A DNA stretch of 64,000 bases, taken from assembly GCA_965112735.1 (NCBI GenBank), contig OZ218958.1, positions 868,001-932,000 of the forward strand, given 5' to 3'. The notes under the pieces were generated by a model. It made no database searches. It saw only the letters and a list, made by a program, of their open reading frames with translations, and was not told the DNA's origin. The position numbers and the translations under genes are program-made. Each line of letters opens with the position of its first letter. Position 1 is the first letter of the stretch. Of this stretch, positions 11,169 through 22,890 are shown piece by piece. The stretch is from Phaeosaccion multiseriatum (lineage: Eukaryota; Ochrophyta, other classes).

Positions 11169-14100
11169 TCGTGAGGTGAAGGTCAGTGTACATGTGTGTG
11201 TAGTGCATTGTGATGCGATGCAAAGCAAAGCAAAGCACAGCAGAGCGGCAAGGAGGATTCATTTCTGAAAGAGGAGTGGCTTTCTTGCTTTCTTGCTTTC
11301 TTGCTTGCTTGCATAGCTTGCATACTAGGACGATAGCCAAGCCGCTGCCAAGCACAAGGAAGAAGGCAAAGCATACACACAACAACTACAGCCCAGGCAT
11401 ATGTTGCTCGCCGCATGCTCGCACGCGCACACACACATACACGCACACGCACGCACACGCACGCACACACACGCCGCTTCAAAGGCTGTTCTTCACTACT
11501 GTTGCGCACCCCCTCGGTCAAAGGCTGAAACTACGCACCTCGTTTCAGTGGTGGGAAAGGCAGCACGGGAGTAAAATGATTCTTCCGCGAAGAATGGCCG
11601 CGGGTGGATCATAAAGAGCGCTCCTACCAAGTTGGTGATACAGCGGGCACAGGCAACGACGCACAGGCGCAGTCGTGAGCACAGTCATCAGTCAGCGCAT
11701 GCGAAAAGGGGGGCGACATGGCGGTGGTGCATTGTCAAGCATCATGTCAAGCAAGCGAAAGGGTGGGCCGACACGCGATGGAGCGGCGCCTCACTTGGTT
11801 CCAGGCGGAGGGGAGCCCTCCCCCTTCAGCGACCTACCGAAGAAGCAGGCCACGCCTCCGAAGGCCTCTTGCCTGGACCAGCACGACCCGGTCATGAGAA
11901 CAGAAATGACCACTCTGTAGGGGTGAGGACAGGCGCAGAGAGTGAGAGAGAGGGGGCGAGAGAGAGGGGGCGAGAGAGAGAGAAACAGAGAGACACAGAG
12001 GGGAGGAGAGGGAGGGAGGAGGAAGAGAGAGGGACGAGATGAGAGCGAGAGAGAGAAAGGGGAGAGAGGGGGGGGGAGAAAAGGAGAGGGAGGGAGGAGG
12101 GAGAAAGAGGGGCGGGAGGAGAGCGAGAGAGAGAAAGCGAAGAGTGAGGGAGAGGGATTTGGTGCAATCCAGCAACGAACCATCGCACAAGTGAAAACAC
12201 GTCACAAAGGAGTACACTGCTAGCTAAGTGAAGTCTCAGCAGAGCCAGTGAGGCATAATAGCGTCAGGGGCGAGAGATGAAGGAGAAAGGAAGACAGAGA
12301 GGCAGACACACACAGACACAGAGAGAGGAAGGTACGGGGGGTCAGAGAGAGCGAGAGCGAGAGTGAGAGAAGGCTGTACCCCTCTTACTTACACTGTGGT
12401 GATCAAGTTGAACTGCAGGGTCACAGCATCGGGCAGCGGCAGCCACTGCAGAAGCACATACAGAATGGAAATGGGTGTCAGGATGGCAAAAAAAACTGGT
12501 GTTGGGGCGGAAGCACGTGTGGCGGGGATGTCAAGTAGCGAATAGCCGCAACTCCGATTGATTATCTCGTTCCCAAACTGCGCCACTCGTTTGCATACGG
12601 GGCACAGGCCGAGCACCAAAGCCCTCCCGAGCCATGGTTGGCCCCAGAATGAACCCTTTCCCTTGATCGAGAAAAACCTTTTCCTTTGCTCTCTTCGACA
12701 TGTTGGGTCTGAAGACGAGGCCTCTCTCTCTCAAACGTCATCCCTCTCTCTCCCTCGTTCCACCCCCCCCCGACACCCCCTTTCTTTCTGCCCCCCGCCC
12801 TCTCTCTCCTGACCTGGGCGGCGTAGATGAAGCAAACGAGGTTTGCGAATCCACAGATGGCACGCAGCACAAGCAAAGCGTTGAAGCCGGGGTAGCCGAA
12901 AGGGTTCCTACACACGCGAAGAGAGGGGCGAGACCAGTAAGAGTAGAAGTAGAGCCATGATGAGTAAGTGAAGGCCTAGTGAGCAAAGCATTGAGCAAGC
13001 AAAAGAAAACCCCCGTAAAGGTGGAGGGACTGCCGAGGCGAGGTGAGGTGTGAGGAGCCATGTGCTGACTGCGCAGCACCTTCGAATCACGTCACATCAG
13101 TGCTAAGGCCGACCCGATGAAACGCTTAGCGTTTCTGTCGTAACCGCGACCGCGATGAAGACCGTCACCACACCACACGACAACCGCTGGTACACACACC
13201 TCCTCTCGCGGAAAAGCTGAATAGCGGCGAGGACACCGGGCACAAAGCAGCGATATATGCCGATCTGCAGGGTAGGCACCTGCGGGGAGGTAGCGGTAGG
13301 GAGAGAGAGAGGCATGTATGTGGGGAGGGAGGGAAGAGGGAGAGAAGGAGGGGACAGGTGTCGGGACCGCTGCTTACACACGGTGACCACAGAGTTGATA
13401 CGCCTCCCCTCGTCCTCCCTTCCCCACCCGGCGCTGGCCTGCTCTGCTTTGTCCGCACCCTCATGAAACAAACGGCTGCCTTGTCGACCGTCGCGTTCAT
13501 TCACGCATCCTCCCTCCCTTCCTCCCTCCTTCCCTCCTTCCCTCCCTCCCTCCCTTCCCTCACCTCCGGACCCAGCAGTTTGACGACGAGGTAGGAGCTG
13601 AAGAAGCAAAGGGTGGCCGACAGCATCCAAAACAGACCCTCAAACTTGCTCCGCTCCCACCTGCTGGTAATCGCCGCTTCACTTGCGGCTTGGGGGTTCG
13701 ATGGCGGCACGTGCAGGCGTGAGTGCTCGTCGGTCCAATCGCCGGGGGCCACCCTTCCCAAGGGTTTGATGACTGGTGTGCTGACCGTCGGGGGGGTGCC
13801 TTCCCCACTCGGACGATCAAACTTCTTCTCGGCCATCTTTGCCCTCGTCGACTTTTCCTTGGCCTTTATGAACTGTTCCATTCTGGCCTTCCTGGCATCC
13901 CTCACAATCTGCCCAGGACTGCCGTAGGACTCGGTGCTGCCGTCCACTGCTGTGCTGCTGTCCACCACTGCTCCCACCCCTTCTGTGGAGCTCACTGCCG
14001 CCGCGGCAGCCGTTGCACTCGTCTTCGCCTTGGCCGTAGCCTGGGCGGCCGTCCCCGCCGCTGTAGCCGCAGCAAGAGAAGCAGCGGCAGAAGCAGCGGC

Positions 14101-15312
14101 AGTTGAAGCTGCAGTTGCAGCGTCCTCGGGGCGACCCGACGCCGCGGCAGTCAGAGCAGCCGCAGCCGCCGCTTGCGCAGCAGCGACAGCAGTCTTGTTA
14201 GCAATGGCAGCAGCATCGGCAGCAGCATCGGCAGCAGCAGCGTCATCCACATGCCACAACGTCTCGACGTGTGGCGACCGCATTGGCCCTTGCTCCCCCA
14301 GCACGCGCCCTCCCCCACCTTCGCCGCCGTCGTACCCCGTCTTTCGCTTCTCCTCCGCGCTAGTAGCTCGCAGCGGGGGAGGAAGACTCAGCAGGGGTGT
14401 CGAGGGATCGTCGTCGCCAGCCGTTGATACCGCTTCCTCCGTTTCGGGTTCGGGAGCGGGATGGAGAGCGGCCAATGCCGGGACAGGGTCCACTGGGCTC
14501 GGGCCTGTGACGTTGATGGGGTTATGCCCCTCCGTGTTGAACCTGCTGCGACTGCTGCCCCGGCGGTGCCCCTTGGAGGGTCCAGTGGAAGGCAAATCCG
14601 ACTCGGGGCCCAGGTTGCTAGCAGGCGACAACAGGCACACCTGTCCCTCTGGGAGTTTCCCACGCACACTCGAGATCGACGGCGGTCTCTCCTTGTCTCT
14701 GTAGAAGTATGTCGCCTCCTTGGTATGCCGCCGGGCCTTCTCTTCGGTCATGGGTGGTCTCGACCTCTCCCTACTCGGGGAGAGGAACGGGAACTGCACC
14801 GGGGGGTGAAGAGATGCAGAGAAGATCCGAGAGGCGGGGCAGGGAGGGGAAGTTGTGAGGCAGGCGTCGTGAGAGCCGGGGAAGCGATGCTACGGATCAC
14901 TAAGCATCCGCCCGGCCCTGGCTGACTCAGAAAGACCTTTACAACTTACGCTTTCTTGGGGCTGCTGTGAAGGCACGGGTGACTTCTCTTGGACCCCGGT
15001 GGCTGAGATTGACCGCATATGTGTCACCGCCCCCTTCCGGAGCTGTCGTGACTCCGCATCCCGCTCCGACTTGTGCCGCCGCGCTCGCTCTGCCTCCGTC
15101 TCCTCGTCGATCACCATGATAATCTTGGGTTCCATGTGCGCTGGCGATGGAGGCGACTTATCGTCTTCCTCAGGCGACCCGAGTAACTCCTTGTCTTTGT
15201 CCTTCTTGCTGAAATCTTCTTCGGGAGAGAACGTCTGCGCTCTGGCCACGTTCACATCATCCACCTCAACCTCCGGCACCACAACCTCCAGCAGCGCTCT
15301 GTCCTCCGCCAT
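7699..15312 (-). CDS. EamA/drug-metabolite-transporter family protein, 10 spans, long disordered termini
   Basis: Thirteen exons may be fewer in fact, but twelve are placed: 15312-14950, 14793-13564, 13279-13200, 12907-12814, 12445-12393, 11914-11838, 11623-11539, about 10863-10715, 10322-10219, 9640-9576, 9063-8964, 8805-7699. They give 1168 residues with consistent phases. Residues 1 to about 505 are disordered and Ala-rich. Ten hydrophobic spans follow in the EamA pattern, for example NPFGYPGFNALLVLRAICGF, LPDAVTLQFNLITT, and TFMNFLPAFYACIAEALFL ending in a His-Glu-Arg where the family usually has Gly-Glu. The cytosolic tail (from about 825) is acidic, then Lys-rich. The intron after 8964 starts GCAAGT, a GC-AG intron. 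Family members export or exchange small metabolites; the substrate is unknown. The start is the first Met of an open exon facing a divergent gene. The weakest boundary is the exon starting near 10863. Confidence 0.5.
9284..9544. repeat. About 260-base (GGA)n purine tract
   Basis: Almost uninterrupted GGA/TCC trinucleotides in the transporter intron between 9576 and 9063. The poly-Glu, poly-Arg, poly-Ser, poly-Leu and poly-Pro ORFs on both strands come from this tract and are not genes. Confidence 0.5.
9739..9904. repeat. (TGG)n microsatellite
   Basis: A trinucleotide array of about 165 bases with a few interruptions (TAG, GAT), in the transporter intron between 10219 and 9640. Confidence 0.5.
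10584..10672. repeat. (CA)n microsatellite
   Basis: A dinucleotide run with a CGCG interruption, in the transporter intron just after the 10715 donor (minus strand). Confidence 0.5.
11631..11642 (+). repeat. Dispersed word GTTGGTGATACA, copy 3
   Basis: Lies antisense in the transporter intron, 5 bases before the minus-strand 3' splice site TAG (11626-11624). The transcript reads TGTATCACCAAC, as in copy 2. Confidence 0.5.
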
Positions 15313-15922
15313 CGTGATGCTCTGCTTCAGTCGCTGCTACGAAGCTCTGCTCTCAGGGCCTGCCTTGCGCGCCCCAGCTGCCTCCCCTGCCCTTGCTTCG
15401 CGCGCGGCACGAAGGCGGGACTATGTCTGCTCAACTCCTGCTGCTGCCGGCTCAGATATGCTCTTGAGACACGAAAAGTGTCTCTCCCGCCGTTGCTTCG
15501 TGGGGGCCTCCTTCCCGCGGAGTGTCTACTGCGCTCCCCTGTACTGCTTCCGTCGCTGCTGTGAAGGCTCCTACCCCAGTCTGTATGTCTGTCAAGCCCC
15601 TGCTGCTGCCCAAGTCCAGTGTCTTCTCTCTCAAGCGAAAGGAGAGAAAGCCTGTTTCCCTCGAACTAGCTTCGCGCGCGGCTACGAAGCGGGGCCTGCT
15701 GCCCACGGGTTGTCTTCTGCGCCCACTCTGTACTACGTTCCTCGCTGCTTTGAGAGCTCTTCTCTTGGTCTGTCTATGAGTGCTCTACTCTCTATGTATC
15801 TACTACCACCCTCCAATCTCTTCTCTGAGCCACCAAAATTGCCTTGCTCAAAAAAAATCGATAGCCTCTACGTTATGTAGAGCTCCCTCTGTGGCGAGAG
15901 CTTTGGCAAAGCTTGCAAAAGC
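15313..15922. promoter_or_regulatory. Divergent promoter region with degenerate repeats
   Basis: Separates the transporter start (15312, -) from the FNIP-repeat start (15923, +), so it should hold both promoters. It contains about six poorly conserved units of 55-75 bases, starting near 15327, 15389, 15487, 15541, 15662 and 15731. Each has GCTTCG or a variant, then a CGAAG-like half, then a CTGCTGCC-like tail. An open plus-strand frame to 15880 spans it but is Cys/Ser/Ala-rich and matches nothing I know. Promoter role is inferred from position. Confidence 0.5.
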
Positions 15923-17415
15923 ATGAAACAAGAGGGAGAGAGTAGAACGAGAGGAGAGAAGAGCAAAGGGTGCAAGAGAAGCAAGGAGGTGCGCGAGGAA
16001 TGGTGTCCGGAAAGCGATTTGTACCCAGCTCAGGCGAGCGGGAACGAGGATACCTCCGACGCGACTCGAGTGTTGCACATCGTCCGGAAGACTGTGGGTC
16101 CCGTTCAGGCTCTCTGGGGGCTGTCTACATCCATTGACAGGTGCTTGAATCGTGCCATCCCATGCGTGGATGCTCAGTTTTCATGCGCTGCCTTTCCCTC
16201 CGTGTGCACGATACTTATTCCGCATCCTTTGCTCTGCCTCCTCTCCTTGCAAAGGCTCACACCCAGAAGGGCGGTCCTTCATCGGTTCGTGCCCTCCAAC
16301 GTCAGACATAGCCTCATGCGCATGCTAGGCATCACCACAACAATGACGGAGTGGGGTTGGAGCGAAGGCCGTGCAGGAGATGACGAGGTGGACTGGCGGC
16401 AGTGGGAAGACGGGCAGATTCCACTCAGCCCGGAGAACGAGGACAAGGAGGAGGAGGACGGAGAGGAGGAGGCAGAGGAAGGGGACGAAGCCGAGAGGGC
16501 CAAGCAGAATGGACAGTACGACGAAGAGCAGGTGCCCTTCCCCATTCCAGCCGTGCGCATCGGAGCCACCGACGAAGAGGTTCAAGAGCACTCCTGCTCG
16601 CTCTCTGAAGTGGAGCCTGGTAGAGAGGAAGAACCTCTCTCGGCCACTGCGGCCTCTCTGGACCTCCTCGCCACGCTGCCTCGCACGGTTACGAGTGTCA
16701 CACTCGTCGGAGCGGCCTGCAGCAGCAGATGGGCGCCCCTTATCACCCCACGGTGGCTGAAGAAGCTCACTCTGGGCTCGTCGTTCGATCAGCCACACCA
16801 TCCTCTGATGCTGCCCGACTCGCTCGAGGAGCTGGTGTTCGCCGAAGACTGTGTGTTCGACGGCCCCCTGGCGCTGCCTTCCTCGCTCAAGAAGGTCACA
16901 TTTGGCTCTCGATTCAATCAGGCTGAGCTGGAGCTGCCAATTGGGTTGGAAGAGCTAGAGTTTGGCTGGTCCTACAACCACAGTATTGACTGCCTCCCCT
17001 CGACATTGCGCAGGCTTGTGCTGGGCCACGACTTTGATCGAGACGTGAGCCTGCCGCCCTCGCTGGAGGTGGTTGAATTCGGCTATTGCTTCAATAGCAA
17101 CATCACCTTTATCGCCTCACAGCAGCAGCAAACAGACGGTGGCGCTCATGATGGCATTGAGATCAAGAGGGAGGAGGAGCAGGAGCATGGTGCGAGGAAG
17201 AGTAGCTGCAGCAGCAGCAGCAGCTACGGCAGTCCTGACACGAGCAGTAGGTTGCAGAGCATGACGTTCGGAGACGTGTTCTCCCGTGCCCTGCCAACCA
17301 TCCCTGCGTCTGTGAAGCGCCTTGATTTCGGTGCTAGCTTCGACATGCTTCATCTTACTCCATTGCCAACGGCTCTGAGAGAGCTGCGACTGCGCTGCCC
17401 CCGCCTCGGCGCAAT

Positions 17416-17452
<37 letters not shown>

Positions 17453-18019
17453 GAGCAAGAGCAGAGTCCGGAAGAGTACGAGCATCAGCAGGAACACGAG
17501 CAAGGGCAGCACGACGAGCACGACGGCGACTACGCCCCTGCTGCCTCTTGCACTGCTGCCAATGGAGGAAGGAACACCACCCTCCCCACGCCCACCAACA
17601 CCCTCACATATCTGAGCCTCCCACCGCAGCTGACAACGCTCCACCTTCGCACCACAAGCAGCACCCGCCTGGGCCCCCTCGACCTCCCCTCTACGCTGAA
17701 GGAGCTATGGCTCGTGGGTGGGCCCTACACACACCCCCTTGTGCTTCCTTCCTCTCTAGAGAAGCTCCGTCTCTGTGAGTACTCCCTTCCCCTACGCTTG
17801 CCCGCCTCGCTCCGTGAGTTATGGTGGCTAAGTGGGACAGGCTGTCACTCGCCACCGCCTCGCGTGAAGCTTCCCCGAGGCATCGAGTTGGTTGTGTGCA
17901 TGTTGCCCACTGTGAGGCTCTTGACTTTGCCCCTCGGGGTCAAGGAGTGGCAGCGAAGCAGGGGTAGGGGCAGCTTAGTCCATGTTACTTTCCAGCGCCC
18001 CCCGCGGGGTCGGGCTTGA
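15923..18019 (+). CDS. FNIP-type leucine-rich repeat protein, intronless
   Basis: A single 698-residue frame. The N-terminal third is acidic and unmatched; residues about 65-135 may hide an intron, because flanking parts (ALWGLSTSIDRCLNRAI and VRHSLMRMLG) align with the duplicated FNIP genes at 53708 and 59048 while the middle does not. From about residue 250 there are short repeats with the FNIP pattern (FN, then LP, SLKK, FG), for example SLKKVTFGSRFNQAELELP and LEVVEFGYCFNSN. They are interrupted by Gln- and Ser-rich inserts. FNIP repeats form a leucine-rich-repeat scaffold, usually for protein binding in the cytosol. No signal peptide, kinase or F-box is visible. It is a more diverged paralogue of the tandem pair near the window's end. 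The frame stays open after the TGA, described as a finding. Confidence 0.5.
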
Positions 18020-19082
18020 GAGTCTACCGCAGCAGAAGCAGAAGCGGCAGAAGCAGTAAAAGCAGCAGGAGCAGGAGTGGCAGTTGTTGGTGATACAGCA
18101 GCAGCAGTTGGTGATACAGCCACAGCACCAGTCAGGGGATTACCCGTTCCTGCTGCTGGAGCCCACCAAGTTTTGACCTTGCAGTGAACTCTTCTCGTTC
18201 ACTGCCGCATTGCTTGGTCATCACCTTTCTTGTCCACGCCAGCCAACAACACACACAGATGACGGAATATGTCTCTGCTGAGTTTGTGATGTAGTACGTA
18301 TGTATTTCAATTCACTGTGAGCCCTCTCTACAGTATTCCAACCTCGAAGACCTCGTTGCCGCCAGATGTAGCCAAACCTATACACGACGCCTCGGCTGCT
18401 CGCTTCGTCGGCCCTTGTGGCTCCTCACTACCAAATAACAGGACATGTCTGCGCAGAAGGGGCAGAGAAACTGACTACATCCATCTCCCTTGCTGCTAAG
18501 CCAGACAGGGCAACACGCCATCATCACGGCAAGATCGGGCATGGCATGCCCTGATTTGATGCCCTTCAAGATGGGCATGGAATCACCTGAATAGACGTCC
18601 TTCCATTGCTCTGGCCACGCCGTGCCTAGGCGAAGCAAGTCTCCGAGAAAGCGGCCCTCGTTTGTCGTCGATTCGTCATTCGCAGGTTGGATGACTTTGC
18701 CCTCGCTGCGAGTATTCTGTGGCGAAGGTGGAAAGGGCTCCTTCCTTTCCCCCTCCAAAACGCTACACACTGCCTGCATAATACTACGAAGTTATGACGT
18801 ATTGAGCCCTTTCCACCGCCACCGCAATTCGCTCCATTGATAGGCTCGCTGAGCGCTGATGTCGTGCGATTCATCGTGTGTCGACGTGGGGAAGACTGCA
18901 TTGCACGGTCAACGGCCCTCAGCCGATCAATCCCATCAATGTAACGAGTAACCGTGGGGCCCCCAACACAGTGACGCAAGCTGGAGAGTGAGGGGCCAGC
19001 ATCTACCCCGTTTACAGTCGGCTTTACTGTCGCTACTGCTGCTGCTTGCTGCTACTGCTGCTGCTGCTGCTTGTTGCTACTG

Positions 19083-19114
<32 letters not shown>

Positions 19115-19985
19115 GTGCTGCTGGTGTTGCGGTGTTGGTGCTGGTGCTGCTGCTGGTGTTGCTGCTGGCCTTGTCCTATGCAATGCTCCTTCTCATGCTC
19201 CACCGCCCCACCACCCACGCAAAACTCACACGCCTTCCCTTCCCTTCCCTTCCCTTCCCTGCGCAGTGCCCTCTACAGGGCGGGGAGATGCAAGCTCCCG
19301 AGGCGGCCGGCCTTGACCTATGCACGGCACTGCGGGCCCCTGTGGCCCTCCTTCGAAGCTCCCACCCCCTGTGGCCCTCCTCCTGTCTCTGTCCTGTGGT
19401 GGGAGGGCGGTGCTCCGCTCCAGACGAAGGGGCGGAGAGGTGGGCGGGGCGGAACAAGGCCCGAGTCTTGCGCCTTGTGGTGTGGTGGTGCATTGCCGTA
19501 AACTGTAAATAACCGAAGGATGAGCAATTGATGTGGTGAGCAAAAGCCCGCGCTATTGTATGCGGTGACTGCTCCGGACGGGGCCACTGCCAACTAACGC
19601 CGAGCGAGCGTGTGTGCTTCCGCCTCGCCGCTCCGGCTCCCGTCGCTCTGTTTCTCCTCCCTCCAGCCTACACCAGACTCTCCCCACAGTGCGTCTCTCG
19701 GAGGGCGGTGGAGCGAAGCACCCAAAGCCTCTCTACCCAAGACCTCTCGCTCTCTTATCCGTCCTGTGCTGCGTGTACTCCACAGCGAGACGCTCGATAC
19801 TCCTCTTCTTCCTCCTCCTCCTCCTGCTCCTGCTCCTCCTCCGCCTCCTCCTCCTCCGCCTCCTCCGCCTCCTCCTCCTCCTCCTCCTCCTCCCCTCTCC
19901 CCCTCATCTCCTCCTCCTCCTCCTCCTCCTCCTCCTCCTCCTCGTCCTTCTCCTCCTCCGCCTCATTCTCATACCCGGGCTCCAC
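18020..19985. other. Intergenic region between convergent genes
   Basis: Starts with an open frame continuing past the FNIP stop to about 18187. At 18378-18979 two overlapping minus-strand frames (residues such as GPTVTRYIDGIDRLRAVDRA and CPVWLSSKGDG) have less simple composition than their surroundings. I cannot assign them; they could be a decayed gene or mobile-element relic. A CTG/TGC microsatellite lies at 19037-19175 and a CTC microsatellite at 19800-19960. Confidence 0.5.
18086..18120 (+). repeat. Dispersed word, copies 4 and 5 in tandem
   Basis: GTTGGTGATACAGCAGCA at 18086-18103 and GTTGGTGATACAGC at 18107-18120, just 3' of the FNIP gene. In the frame that continues past its stop they read VGDTAAAVGDTA. 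Confidence 0.5.
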
Positions 19986-22890
19986 TCAGCTTGTACCGGT
20001 GGATGTCGGCGGCTTCTCTCCACGCTTGAGCTCTTGCACGGAGTCCGTCCAGTGGCCGTTGAGCTTCACGTCCACGGTGATCTGCCATCGTCGGACAAGA
20101 CACGTTTTTCAACAGAGAGTGTTACAGAGACAGTTTCGAGAGAGAAGGCGTCAGTGTTTTAGTCAGCCGCCAGCAGCAAGAACGGGTGAAGTGGGGAGGG
20201 GAGGCGAGACGGTCAACAAAGGAAGGCCTGGGGAAGAAGTACAGTCTATTTGTGTGTGCGCGCGCCGCGTGTGTGTGTATGTGTGCATGCGTGTGTGTGT
20301 GTGCGTGCGTGCGTGTGAGAGAGCGTGTGCGTTACAAAACACTACACACACAGGCAGGCATGACCCAAACGTGCACAAAAGTGAGTTCTTTCTCTCTATA
20401 CTATACCTTAGTGCAGTGCCCCGACAGCTGCACCGTCATCTCCTCCTCGTACTCCAGAGAGCTCAGCCCGTTGGATGTCCACGTGGCGTCGTGTTCCTGT
20501 GGAACGGGCATTGCACATGTCAACAAAGGCGAGAGAGATGAGAGCGAGAGAGAGAGAGAGAGAGAGACAGAGAGAGAGACAAAGGAAATAGTGAATAGAG
20601 AAAAGGGCGAGAAAGAGAGGGGCTTGGCGTGTGCCTTGCGTGTCTCTGACTTACAGCTAGGACCTCCCACTTGACGTTACACTTCCAGTCCCTGTTTGCT
20701 CTCAGGAGTCCTGTCTTGGCCTCGATGTCCATGCCCTCGAGATCTTCAATGGTACCACTGTAGAGGGAGGGAGGGAGGGAGGAAGGAAGGAAGGGAGGGG
20801 GAGGGGGAGGGAGGGAGGGAGAGAGAGAGGGGGAGAGAGAGGCGGGGGGGAAGTGGAGATTGAGCGTGCGTGTGTGTATGTGTGTATGCGAGTGTGTGTG
20901 GAGGGGAGGGGCGTAATGGAGGAAGGATAAGGGTGTACGCCCATCTCCTTTTCCTCTCTCTCTCCCTCCGCTCTCTCTCCCTCCCTCCTGCCCCCCATTC
21001 GTTCTCTTCCTTCTCCTTCTCACCTGCCCTCGGGCGGTGCATCCATTGCCATCCCCAGGCTCTCACACCTCTTGAACATCTCATCATCCTCGCCTCCCCA
21101 GCCCCAGAACGTGTTCGGATAGCCGTTGATGGCGTCATAGTCCTGCCCGTGGTGAGTGTGTGGGGGAGAGGGGAGAGAAATGGAGGCGAATGTGGGTGGA
21201 GAAGGTCACGTTTGAAGAGCGTCGAGATGCCAGGCCATCTATGGATTCATCCATTCACACATTACTTGAAAACACATCCTACTACGTAGGTGATGTGTGC
21301 ATACTTCGATTGATATGCCCGATGCGTACCTCTCCCCTGAAGACGACGATGCCCCCCATGTAGGACGGGTTGTTGCTGTAACGCCGCCACAAACGCGCCA
21401 CATGAACGGGCCGCATAGGCTTCGGTTTCTGCTTGACATCGATCGACACCGACGACGAGATGTCAAGCACGTGTACGTTTCATTCCAGATGACGAAAATC
21501 GGGCACATCAGGCATACAGAGAAGAGAGTCGAGCACGCAGTGACGTGGATGGAGTACAATAGAAAAGGCATATGGTCACAAAGACGGGCACAGAGTACAC
21601 TAGAAAGGGCATATGGGCACAAAGACGGGCACCGCACAAGGTAGCGAGTGGTAGGAGGGCGGCCACTGATGGCGTAATCGAGGGAAGCAGAGCAGTTGGA
21701 TGGACGGTTACGTACAGTGGAGTAGAAGGGGTACAAAGACGGGGAGGGCAGGAGGTCCACGTCATGGAAGATGAAGATGGAGCACCCTTCAGCTGAGGCC
21801 ATTTGATACCTGAGACGGGGATGAGGGAGAAGGAGAGAGAGCGTGGGAGAACGAGAGAGCCATCGAGCGCAAGAGAGCTCGTGAGAGAGAGAGGGAGAGC
21901 GAGAGAGCCCACTCGGGAGAGAGAGACAGGGGGCGCGAGCGAGAGAGGTGGTGAAGTAGCGAGAAAGCTAGCGTGCAACATTGGTGCCAGCGAGGTGTAA
22001 AAGAAGCTTACCCGATGTTCAGCAGTTTGCCTCTGTTGAACTTCCTGCCGTCCATACTCTGCTCGATAATGTACAAGTGATAGTCCGTGGAGCCTTGCTT
22101 GAACAGGTTCTCCATGTGCGGGATGAACCTGTTCACAGGCACATGACATGAGGAAAATGAATGCCACATGGGTCAAGGCAAGGGGAAGGTTGGGGGTTAG
22201 TTGTAAGGAGAAGAAGAAGAAAGCACGTAATACAGTCTCGCCTTTCAGCGCACGCTTGATTGGAAGATTATTTGCTCGCTTGACCTTAGTAGAGGGGGTA
22301 CGTTGTAACATGCCATTATAGAATACAGGATGATGCACAGCCCACACTTGCCTGTCTAGTTGGGCCTTTCTCTGCTGCTTTGAGTGCTCGTCTCGGAAGG
22401 GCACGATCACTGCCACCTTCTCCGGAGGCTTCCAGAGAGTCTCGCCCTGGCACAGGAAGGGATACGGAATGGAATGGAGTGGTGGGTGACAGCGCCGAGG
22501 CCGGAGAAGTGATAGTCCGTGGAGCACAGCGCAAGAGAGTGAGGCTTTGTTCGAGGCTCACGACCCCCAAAAAGGACCAAGAATAGAGATGGGCAAAAAA
22601 GCCGCACGGAAAGAGCCATCTTCACGCTCGGGTCCTAAGGGAACCGTGCAGTCAGTGCCACAAGCAAAGAGTCTGCTAACGTCGCGACTTTCCTACCACT
22701 CTCTTTCTTCCCTGGCACCGAATCTCGCCCTCTTCTCACCCAACCATATCTCACAACTGCCTCTCTCTCTTCCACTCACGGTGACGGTATTAAAGAAGTA
22801 AGGCACGTTGTATCTTCTCGACACCACAATGATCCAGCCGTCGGGCAAGGCGCCTGCGTCTGGCGCCGGCTCGGACTCCCCGCCGTCCAT
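19986..22890 (-). CDS. WW domain fused to family-7 (beta-1,4-) galactosyltransferase
   Basis: Nine exons: 22890-22780, 22446-22352, 22128-22012, 21809-21716, 21428-21330, 21142-21024, 20757-20655, 20496-20407, 20081-19986; 307 residues, all phases agree. Residues 15-47 form a WW domain (LPDGW, YFFN, then LWKPP across the first intron). Directly after it comes a GT7 core: VAVIVPFRDEHSKQQR, FNRGKLLNIG, the DxD-type metal site in FIFHDVDLLP (residues 124-126), a GG segment, and WGWGGEDDE (185-193), the acceptor-binding motif. A C-terminal region of about 95 residues is unassigned. GT7 enzymes normally move galactose or N-acetyl-hexosamine from a UDP-sugar in the Golgi lumen. Here no signal peptide or membrane anchor is visible, so it may act in the cytosol or nucleus unless an upstream exon was missed. 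The second intron is GC-AG (GCAAGT). Confidence 0.5.

Noticed and set aside
13934-14704. Plus-strand Ala-rich ORF
   Set aside because: Antisense shadow of the Ala-rich GCN tract in transporter exon 2.
14999-15880. Plus-strand ORF antisense to the transporter start
   Set aside because: Half is antisense to a well-supported exon; the rest is the repeat-filled divergent promoter with Cys/Ser/Ala bias and no family match.
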